A stretch of 64,000 bases of DNA. It comes from Phyllobacterium calauticae (GTDB taxonomy: Bacteria; Pseudomonadota; Alphaproteobacteria; Rhizobiales; Rhizobiaceae). Below the pieces are notes generated by a model. The model was given only the letters and a program-made list of their open reading frames with translations, ran no database searches and was not told where the DNA came from. A program made the position numbers and the translations under genes. This document shows positions 57,405-64,000 of the stretch, in pieces (positions within the stretch are counted from its first letter, which is position 1; the number at the start of each line of letters is the position of its first letter). Location: positions 248,001 to 312,000 of the forward strand of contig NZ_JAGENB010000003.1 of assembly GCF_019991125.1 (NCBI RefSeq), in the 5' to 3' direction.

Positions 57405-58508
57405 TCAGGCGACGAGGCGCCCCGCCGTTTCGGTCTGGGCATAGGCCTTGCCGAAACGGTTGGCGAGGAAGGCATCAAGCGCGATATCCTCCTGCTTGAG
57501 GAAGCCTTGCTGCGGCAGGTCGCCATTGGCCAGCATGTCGAGAACGGCGCAAATGGCCGATGCCGTGGTGATCTGGATACCGCTGTACAGCACGTTGCCG
57601 ATATGGCCGCTATAGACCTTGTTGGCGTAGGTTTCCTGCAAGAGACGGCCCTTTTTGCGGCCGCTGACCGTGACGAAAATCACCACGACGTCCTGCATGG
57701 TCGAAGGCAGGGCGTTTTCCAGGATGTCCTTGAACACATCGCGGCGGTCCCGCAGGCCAAGATCGTTGAGCAGGGCCTTCATGATGGCGGCATGCCCGGG
57801 ATAACGGATCGTGCGGTAGTTCAGCGTACGGACCTTGCCGAGCAGCGTTTCGCACAAGGTGCCAAGACCGCCCGACGTGTTGAACGCCTCGTAGGTTACG
57901 CCGTCGAGAGAGAATTCCTCGCGCTCTTCCAGCGGCGGCACTTCGGTCAGCTCACCGTCGACGATGGCTTCGCATGGCTCGCAATATTCGTTGATGACGC
58001 CGTCCGTGCTCCAGGTCAGGTTGTAGTTGAGCGCATTCGACGGGTACTGCGGCAATGCACCGACGCGCATGCGCACGCTTTCCAGCGTATCGAAGCGCTT
58101 GGCCAGATCATTGGCGACAATCGAGATGAAGCCCGGGGCCAGACCGCACTGGGGAATGAAGGCTGTCTTTGCCGTCGCCGAAAGCTGCTTGACGATGCGG
58201 GTGCTGGCAACATCTTCGGTCAGGTCGAGATAATGCACATCCGACGACGCAGCGGCTTGCGCAATCCGCGTGGTCAGGTGGAAGGGAGCTGCGCTGAGCA
58301 CGGCGAATTTGCCGGCGAGAACCTTTTCAAGCGCGCCCTCTTCAGCAATCTCGATGCAACGGGTAACGACAAGCGGGGAAACATCCAGGGCATCAAGCTG
58401 TGCCTGGGCCCGGTCGACGACCGTTACGCGGTAGTCTCCGGTGTTTGCGAGCAGGTTGGCGATTGTTCCGCCGATTTTGCCTGCACCGACGATGACGATC
58501 TCTTTCAT
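57405..58508 (-). CDS. Saccharopine dehydrogenase-like NAD(P) oxidoreductase
   Basis: A 367-residue enzyme with an N-terminal Rossmann motif (EIVIVGAGKIGGTIANLLAN) and a saccharopine-dehydrogenase C-terminal domain (FIPQCGLAPGFISIVANDLA; GGLGTLCETLLGKVRTLNY). Members act in lysine breakdown or on related amino/carboxy intermediates. The exact substrate is uncertain. It is divergent from an Lrp/AsnC regulator, which often senses the amino acid metabolised by its target. Confidence 0.87.
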   Translation of the reverse strand: MKEIVIVGAGKIGGTIANLLANTGDYRVTVVDRAQAQLDALDVSPLVVTRCIEIAEEGALEKVLAGKFAVLSAAPFHLTTRIAQAAASSDVHYLDLTEDVASTRIVKQLSATAKTAFIPQCGLAPGFISIVANDLAKRFDTLESVRMRVGALPQYPSNALNYNLTWSTDGVINEYCEPCEAIVDGELTEVPPLEEREEFSLDGVTYEAFNTSGGLGTLCETLLGKVRTLNYRTIRYPGHAAIMKALLNDLGLRDRRDVFKDILENALPSTMQDVVVIFVTVSGRKKGRLLQETYANKVYSGHIGNVLYSGIQITTASAICAVLDMLANGDLPQQGFLKQEDIALDAFLANRFGKAYAQTETAGRLVA

Positions 58509-58630
58509 GTGATTCCCCTCAGGATTTCAGAACTTTCATTATTTTCTCACCCTTGTTCGTCGAAATGAAGTGTGTAAACTGACGATATAACACCCTATTT
58601 TTTGGCAATACGCCGTATGAGTTTGACATT

Positions 58631-59059
58631 ATGCTGACAGATGCCGACCACGCCCTGCTTTCCCTGCTGCGCGAGAACGCCCGCGCCTCGACCGCCGACC
58701 TTGCCCGCAAGCTCGGCGTGTCGCGCACCACCGTACAAAGCCGCATCGAACGGCTGGAAAAGCGCGGCATGATTCGCGGCTACAGCGTGCTGCTTTCCCC
58801 CGAATATGAGCGGGATCTGGTCAAGGCGCATGTGCTGGTCACGGCCCTGCCGAAATTTGCCAAGCGGGTCGAAGCGGCATTGCGCGAGATTGCCTGGGTG
58901 CGGACCCTGCATTCGGTCAGCGGACAGTACGATATGATTGTCATCCTGGAAGCGCCCTCCATCAGCGAACTCGATACACTGCTGGATCGGATCGGCGCGT
59001 TGGAAGGCGTGGAACGCACCATTTCGTCCATCATCCTTTCCACACGCATCGACCGCTGA
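58631..59059 (+). CDS. Lrp/AsnC-family regulator
   Basis: A 142-residue regulator with the helix-turn-helix at 1-50 (LTDADHALLSLLRENARAST, then LARKLGVSRTTVQSRIERLE) and the RAM effector domain (LVTALPKFAKRVEAALREIA). Divergent from the saccharopine-dehydrogenase-like gene with 122 bp between, so it probably controls it in response to lysine or a related amino acid. That link is inferred from position. Confidence 0.88.
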   Translation: MLTDADHALLSLLRENARASTADLARKLGVSRTTVQSRIERLEKRGMIRGYSVLLSPEYERDLVKAHVLVTALPKFAKRVEAALREIAWVRTLHSVSGQYDMIVILEAPSISELDTLLDRIGALEGVERTISSIILSTRIDR

Positions 59060-59121
59060 GTCATATAATCCGTCCCTCCATGGACTCCGCTTGACTCTTT
59101 GGTCGAATGGATTCCATAATA

Positions 59122-59136
59122 GAACATATCATGAAC
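59122..59136 (+). promoter_or_regulatory. LexA (SOS) box upstream of imuA
   Basis: GAAC-N7-GAAC (GAAC ATATCAT GAAC), the alphaproteobacterial LexA consensus (GTTC-N7-GTTC on the other strand), 14 bp upstream of the imuA start. Confidence 0.85.
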
Positions 59137-59150
59137 ATTCAGAGGTAACC

Positions 59151-59939
59151 GTGGTGACAACCGTCGACCTTACGGCGTTGCGGCGCGACATCGCGTCTTT
59201 AAGCGAGCGGAATGCGCTGGAAGCGCAGGCGCCGCGCAGTGCCTTTGGTTTTGGCGACAGAAGCATCGACAGGGTGCTTGGCAAGGGATTGCAACGCGGC
59301 GCGCTGCATGAGGTCTTTTCGGCGGAAATGCACGATGCGGGCGCAGCAACGGGCTTCGTCATCGCCCTTGCCCTGCGCTCATCCAGCGCCCGGAGCCCTC
59401 TTATCTGGCTGGAAGAGGATTTTGCCGCGCAGGAACACGGTTTTCCCTATGCGCCGGGGTTGAAGCATCTCGGGCTTGATCCGCAGCGGCTCGTCATCGT
59501 GCGCTGTTCGTCGCCGCAGGATGTACTGAAAGCTGCGTCGGACAGCCTTGGCATCCGGGGAACGGGCGCGGTCATCATAGCGCCGTGGAGCAATCCGAAA
59601 TGCCTTGACCTGACAGCCACGCGCAAATTGCTGCTGACCGCCCAGCAGACGGGCGTGCCCGCCTTCCTGCTGCGGCTCGGCGCCGTTCCAATCGACAATT
59701 CCGCCGTGACACGCTGGATGATCCGCTCGAACGCGTCGCGGTCGAGCGGCGCCAGTGCGCCGGGTCACCCGGTGTTTGACGCCACCCTAATACGCAACAG
59801 GCAGGGCATGACAGGCCATTGGATCCTGCAATGGGAGAGTGACAATCATGTTTTCAGACAGATCGAACCGGTTTCTGGCGCTGTGGTTTCCACACCTGCC
59901 CACCGACCGCCTCAAACGCGAAAATCCGCAACGGGCTGA
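59151..59939 (+). CDS. imuA: ImuA, SOS mutagenesis accessory protein
   Basis: A 262-residue RecA/SulA-like protein (GKGLQRGALHEVFSAEMHDA; SPLIWLEEDFAAQEHGFPYA; VRCSSPQDVLKAA). It works with ImuB and DnaE2 in damage-induced translesion synthesis. The start is probably one of two tandem GTG codons (59151 or 59154) with GAGG just upstream. No nearby in-frame ATG fits. It overlaps imuB by about 90 nt in another frame and sits behind a LexA box. Confidence 0.88.
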   Translation: MVTTVDLTALRRDIASLSERNALEAQAPRSAFGFGDRSIDRVLGKGLQRGALHEVFSAEMHDAGAATGFVIALALRSSSARSPLIWLEEDFAAQEHGFPYAPGLKHLGLDPQRLVIVRCSSPQDVLKAASDSLGIRGTGAVIIAPWSNPKCLDLTATRKLLLTAQQTGVPAFLLRLGAVPIDNSAVTRWMIRSNASRSSGASAPGHPVFDATLIRNRQGMTGHWILQWESDNHVFRQIEPVSGAVVSTPAHRPPQTRKSATG

Positions 59940-61404
59940 GTCCGGACAGTTCCTGATTGTCGTCGACAAGGTCGCCAACGCCTTGCGCCTGACAGCCCTT
60001 GACGAACGTGCCGCCAAGGCAGGCCTGTTCAAGACCATGGCTTTGACCGACGCCCGGGCGCAGTTTGAAAACCTAGACATCGCCTTCGCCTCACCGCGCA
60101 AGGACGCCGCCCTCTTGGAGAAACTCGCTGACTGGTGCGACCGCTACACGCCACTGGTCGCACTCGACGGCCCCGATGGGCTTATGCTCGATATCACCGG
60201 CTGCGTGCATCTCTTCGGTGACGAGCATCAATTGCGCCGGGATATCCACCAGCGCCTGAGCCAGCATGGCGTTGTGGTCCGCTCGGCCATTACGGGCAAT
60301 GCGGCGGCAGCCCACGCATTTGCCCGTCATTCACCGGGAGATGTGATCGAGGATTCCGCGCTCAAGGAAAAATTGCGGCGGTTGCGCCTCGTCAGCCTCG
60401 AGATCGAGGATGTTCATCTGGCCGGTCTGAAGAGGGCCGGGCTGCGCACCGTCGGCGATGTCGAAGTGCTTCCCCGTGCTGCCCTTGCCGCGCGTTTCGG
60501 CGCCGGGCTGGTCGATCGCCTCGATGCCCTTTTCGGATATGCGCACCACCCGATCTCCCCCCGACGCATCGTACCCGCCTGCATGGTCGAGCGGCGCATG
60601 GCCGAACCCTTGATTGTCATGGACAGTGTTGAGCTGGTGCTGCATGCGCTGGGCGATGAACTTTTCCGGCAGCTGCAGCAGCGTGTCGAGGGCGCGCGGG
60701 AAGTCGAGGCTTCGTTTTTCCGCGTCGATGGCGAAGTCAGGCGGATCTGCATTCAGGCCGGCCGGCCGCTGACCGACACCAAAACCCTGTTCAGGCTGCT
60801 GAAGGAGCGGCTCACCACCCTCGCAGAACCGCTCGATGCCGGTTACGGCTTTGACATCATCCGTCTTGCGGCGGTGCGGGCCGAGCGAACCCAAACCATG
60901 CAAAAAAGCCTCGACAGCACTGTTCAGGAAACCGAAGAGATTGGCGGGCTGATCGACCGCCTGTCCATTCGTCTCGGCACCAGCCGGGTTCTGCGTCCGC
61001 ACCCCGTCGATACGCATATTCCCGAGCGCGCCGTTTCACTGGAACCGGCTGTTCACACCACCGCAAATCTGCCTGTCGAATGGGCGCCCGTTCAGCACCC
61101 GGGCGAGCCGCCCGAGCGCCCGGTCCGGCTGTTCCAGCCGCCGGAACAGATTGAAACCACGGCAGGAATTCCCGATGGCGCCCCGGCACAATTCGTCTGG
61201 CGGCGGGTCCGGCACAATATCGTCCTGGCCGAAGGGCCGGAGCGCATCGCGCCGGAATGGTGGCGGGAACATGCCGGCGCGCTGACGCGGGATTATTATC
61301 GTCTCGAAGACAATCAGGGGCATCGTTTCTGGGTCTTTCGCGAAGGCCTGTACGAGCGCGGCCAGACCACCCCGCGCTGGTATCTGCATGGGCTTTTTGC
61401 CTGA
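59848..61404 (+). CDS. imuB: ImuB, catalytically inactive Y-family polymerase-like protein
   Basis: A 518-residue protein with a DinB-like fold but without the catalytic acidic motif: the N-terminus reads [14 protein letters not shown] where active polymerases have DxD. Later, [19 protein letters not shown] lacks the SxDE pair. Helix-hairpin-helix ([20 protein letters not shown]) and little-finger regions are present. ImuB acts as an adaptor linking DnaE2 to the beta clamp. GGGAGAG lies 8 nt before the ATG at 59848. Its stop overlaps the dnaE2 start (TGATG). Confidence 0.92.
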   Translation: MFSDRSNRFLALWFPHLPTDRLKRENPQRAESGQFLIVVDKVANALRLTALDERAAKAGLFKTMALTDARAQFENLDIAFASPRKDAALLEKLADWCDRYTPLVALDGPDGLMLDITGCVHLFGDEHQLRRDIHQRLSQHGVVVRSAITGNAAAAHAFARHSPGDVIEDSALKEKLRRLRLVSLEIEDVHLAGLKRAGLRTVGDVEVLPRAALAARFGAGLVDRLDALFGYAHHPISPRRIVPACMVERRMAEPLIVMDSVELVLHALGDELFRQLQQRVEGAREVEASFFRVDGEVRRICIQAGRPLTDTKTLFRLLKERLTTLAEPLDAGYGFDIIRLAAVRAERTQTMQKSLDSTVQETEEIGGLIDRLSIRLGTSRVLRPHPVDTHIPERAVSLEPAVHTTANLPVEWAPVQHPGEPPERPVRLFQPPEQIETTAGIPDGAPAQFVWRRVRHNIVLAEGPERIAPEWWREHAGALTRDYYRLEDNQGHRFWVFREGLYERGQTTPRWYLHGLFA

Positions 61405-64000
61405 TGCCCGGCTACACGGAACTTGCCGTCACCAGCAATTTCTCCTTTCTCGAAGGCGCCTCGCAGCCGGAGGAATTGGTGCAGGCAGCAGCATTGCTCG
61501 GCCTTGAAGGTATAGGCATCGCCGACCGCAACACGCTTGCCGGGGTTGTCCGGGCCTACAAGGCGCATCAGGAACTGACGGAGGAGCAGGGAATAAAGCT
61601 CAACCTCTTTATCGGCTGTCGGCTGATGTTCATCGATGGCACGCCCGATCTGGTCGTCTATCCGCGCGACCGCCCGGCCTATGGGCAGCTGTGCCGCCTT
61701 TTGAGCGAGGGGAAAAAGCGGGCTGAGATCAAGGGCGAGTGCCATCTGGTGCTGGAGGATTTCCTTTTCCGCGCCAAGGATTTCCAGACGGTGGTCATGC
61801 CATCAGGACAGCCGGATGAAAATCTCGGACCTGTACTGAAAAAACTAAGCGTCGTCGCGCCGGGATGTGTCTGGCTTGGTCTTGCCGTGTCTTACGAAGG
61901 CGCTGACCGGCGTCATGGCGAAAAGCTGGAGCGTATCGCCACTACAGCCGGTGTTCCGCTGCTGGCGGTCAACAATGTGCTCTACCACACCCCTTCCCGC
62001 CGCCCCCTGCAGGATGTGCTGACCTGCATCCGGGACCACGTCACCATTGATACGGCCGGGCGAAGGCTGGAGAAGAACGCAGAAAGGCATCTGAAATCAC
62101 CGGAGGAAATGCAGCATCTCTTCCGGCATTTTCCCTTAGCCCTTGAGGAAATCCGCCGTTTCACCGCGCCGGTCACCTTCTCTCTTGGTGAACTGCAATA
62201 CCATTATCCCGATGAACCCGTGCCGCCGGGCAAAACCCCGCAGCAGCATCTGGCTGACGAGACATGGAAGGGCGCGGCGAAACGTTATCCCGACGGCATT
62301 CCGGAAATGGTCCGCGACCTCCTGAACAAGGAACTGACACTGATCGCAACATTGGGATACGCACCGTATTTCCTGACGGTGCATGATATCGTCACCTATG
62401 CGCAGTCGCAGAATATCCTGTGCCAGGGCCGGGGTTCGTCAGCCAATTCAGCCGTCTGCTATTGCCTGCACATCACCGCTGTCGATCCGACGAACGGCAA
62501 TGCGCTGTTCGAGCGCTTTCTCTCGGCCGAGCGCAAGGAACCGCCCGATATCGATGTCGACTTCGAACACGAGCGCCGCGAGGAAATCATGCAATGGGTT
62601 TACAAGCGCTACGGCCGCGACCGTGCAGCCATCGTCGCGACGGTTATCAGCTACCGCCCGCGCAGCGCCATCCGCGATGTCGGCAAGGCCCTGGGGCTGA
62701 CCGAAGATGTGACGGCTGCGCTTGCCAATACGGTCTGGGGCAGCTGGGGCTCCACCGTGGACCGGCAGCATGTGCGGCAGGCGGGTCTTGACCCCGACAA
62801 CATCATGATCCGCCGTGCCGTTAAACTGGCAACGGAGCTGCTCGGCTTTCCGCGCCACCTCTCGCAGCATGTCGGCGGCTTCGTCCTGACACGGGAACGG
62901 CTTGATGAAACCGTTCCCATCGGCCCCGCAGCCAAGGAGGACCGTTCCTTCATCGAGTGGGACAAGGACGATATCGACACGCTCCGGATCATGAAGGTCG
63001 ATGTGCTGTCACTCGGCATGCTGACATGTATCCGCAAGGCTTTCGATCTCATTCATCTGCATAAGGGGGGCGAGCGCTTAGAACTTGCGACTGTCCCGCA
63101 AGGTGATCTGAAGGTGTACGATATGCTGTGCGCGGCGGACTCCCTTGGGGTGTTTCAGGTGGAAAGCCGTGCCCAGATGAACATGCTGCCGCGCCTGCGC
63201 CCGCAGAAATTTTACGACCTGGTCATCGAGGTCGCCATTGTGCGCCCGGGTCCGATTCAGGGCGATATGGTTCATCCCTACCTGCGGCGCCGCAAAGGCA
63301 TCGAGAACGTCGATTACCCATCGCCGTCTCCCGAATATGGCGACAAGGACGAATTGAAAAAGGTTCTGATTAAAACATTGGGTGTTCCCCTGTTTCAGGA
63401 GCAGGCCATGCGCATTGCCATTGAAGCGGCAGGGTTCACCCCCGATGAGGCCAACAAGCTCCGCAGCGCCATGGCAACATTCCGCAACCGCGGCACCATT
63501 CACAAGATGCAGGAGCAGATGGTCGAGGGCATGGTACGCCGCGGCTATGAGCGCAGCTTTGCCGAAAACTGCTTCAACCAGATCAAGGGTTTCGGTGAAT
63601 ATGGTTTTCCGGAAAGCCATGCGGCAAGTTTTGCCATTCTTGTCTACATTTCCTCCTGGATCAAATACCACCATCCGGAAGTGTTTGCCGCCGCTCTCCT
63701 GAATTCGCAGCCCATGGGTTTTTATGCCCCGGCCCAGATCATCCGTGACGCACGGGAACACGATGTCGAAGTGCGTCCTGTCGATGTCAATTTCAGCGAA
63801 TGGGACAACACGCTGGAAAAGAGAAGCAGTGGAAATCCTGCCATGCGCATGGGCTTTCGGCAGGTCGACGGCTTCTCGAAAGCCTGGGCCGACGAAATTT
63901 GCGCAAAGCGGAAAAAACCCTATGTGGACATTGAAGAGGTTCGCCGTCTGACGCGGCTGGAGCGCCGCGCCTTTGTCCTGCTCGCCGATGCGGATGCGTT
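61404..64000 (+). CDS. dnaE2: Error-prone DNA polymerase DnaE2 (cut by window end)
   Basis: The first 865 residues of a C-family polymerase (about 1080-1150 expected); the frame is open to the window end, with no frameshift at the positions I checked. The PHP domain starts [20 protein letters not shown]. The palm carries PDIDVDF (381-387, Asp382 and Asp384), with Asp533 ([11 protein letters not shown]) as the probable third catalytic residue. DnaE2 performs mutagenic translesion synthesis with ImuA and ImuB. The start overlaps the imuB stop by one base. Confidence 0.95.
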   Translation, partial: MPGYTELAVTSNFSFLEGASQPEELVQAAALLGLEGIGIADRNTLAGVVRAYKAHQELTEEQGIKLNLFIGCRLMFIDGTPDLVVYPRDRPAYGQLCRLLSEGKKRAEIKGECHLVLEDFLFRAKDFQTVVMPSGQPDENLGPVLKKLSVVAPGCVWLGLAVSYEGADRRHGEKLERIATTAGVPLLAVNNVLYHTPSRRPLQDVLTCIRDHVTIDTAGRRLEKNAERHLKSPEEMQHLFRHFPLALEEIRRFTAPVTFSLGELQYHYPDEPVPPGKTPQQHLADETWKGAAKRYPDGIPEMVRDLLNKELTLIATLGYAPYFLTVHDIVTYAQSQNILCQGRGSSANSAVCYCLHITAVDPTNGNALFERFLSAERKEPPDIDVDFEHERREEIMQWVYKRYGRDRAAIVATVISYRPRSAIRDVGKALGLTEDVTAALANTVWGSWGSTVDRQHVRQAGLDPDNIMIRRAVKLATELLGFPRHLSQHVGGFVLTRERLDETVPIGPAAKEDRSFIEWDKDDIDTLRIMKVDVLSLGMLTCIRKAFDLIHLHKGGERLELATVPQGDLKVYDMLCAADSLGVFQVESRAQMNMLPRLRPQKFYDLVIEVAIVRPGPIQGDMVHPYLRRRKGIENVDYPSPSPEYGDKDELKKVLIKTLGVPLFQEQAMRIAIEAAGFTPDEANKLRSAMATFRNRGTIHKMQEQMVEGMVRRGYERSFAENCFNQIKGFGEYGFPESHAASFAILVYISSWIKYHHPEVFAAALLNSQPMGFYAPAQIIRDAREHDVEVRPVDVNFSEWDNTLEKRSSGNPAMRMGFRQVDGFSKAWADEICAKRKKPYVDIEEVRRLTRLERRAFVLLADADA

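Overview
This is a chromosomal window of about 59-60% GC from an alphaproteobacterium, most likely a member of the Rhizobiales near Brucella, Ochrobactrum or Phyllobacterium. The evidence is the CarD-FdxA-S4-helicase run, the phaR/phaA/phaB polyhydroxybutyrate genes, the rplU-rpmA-obgE-proB-proA-nadD-rsfS-rlmH block, an alphaproteobacterial LexA box (GAAC-N7-GAAC) and the imuA-imuB-dnaE2 cassette. The placement is inferred from gene content and was not tested against a database. I see no insertion sequence, prophage, integron, CRISPR array or rRNA operon. There is one tRNA gene, tRNA-Ser(CGA).

Layout. 0-7 kb: a secreted M48 metalloprotease, then on the minus strand CarD, ferredoxin FdxA, an S4 RNA-binding protein and a long SUV3-like helicase. 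6.75-7.44 kb: a non-coding stretch with two diverged copies of a GANTC-rich, foldable element of about 147 bp. 7.4-10.9 kb: phaB, phaA, divergent phaR and a GlcG/HbpS-like protein. 10.9-21.8 kb: a LysR/exporter pair, rpmF, mtgA, ispA/ispG, a 3-hydroxybutyrate dehydrogenase coupled to a patatin-like lipase, and an MFS/DeoR pair. 21.8-31.4 kb: pyruvate carboxylase and a branched-chain amino-acid ABC operon (livH-livM-livG-livF-small membrane protein-livK). 31.7-38.2 kb: a hydroxyproline catabolic operon with its GntR regulator, then mmsA with a divergent LysR. 38.3-45.7 kb: a DUF3011-like secreted protein and the ribosome-assembly/proline block. 45.7-49.4 kb: a possible small RNA, tRNA-Ser, envelope proteins including an unlisted 50-residue membrane protein, an orphan MlaD-like protein, and a small basic protein behind a cluster of GTTACG motifs with a DnaA box. 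49.4-58.5 kb: a Tat-exported superoxide dismutase, two MHS-type transporters around an M29 aminopeptidase, a nitrate/sulfonate/taurine-type ABC transporter and a saccharopine-dehydrogenase-like enzyme with a divergent Lrp regulator. 59-64 kb: the SOS mutagenesis cassette imuA-imuB-dnaE2, the last gene cut by the window end.

How it fits together. Much of the window concerns carbon and nitrogen supply: acetyl-CoA storage as PHB and its reuse (phaA, phaB, phaR, bdhA), pyruvate anaplerosis (pyc), amino-acid uptake (liv), hydroxyproline and valine/inositol breakdown, and proline synthesis. The rest is mostly conserved housekeeping. The observations most worth following are non-coding: the duplicated GANTC element at 6924-7352, the GTTACG/DnaA-box cluster at 48816-48972, and a promoter-hairpin-terminator unit just upstream of tRNA-Ser. 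I do not see a clearly new multi-gene system.
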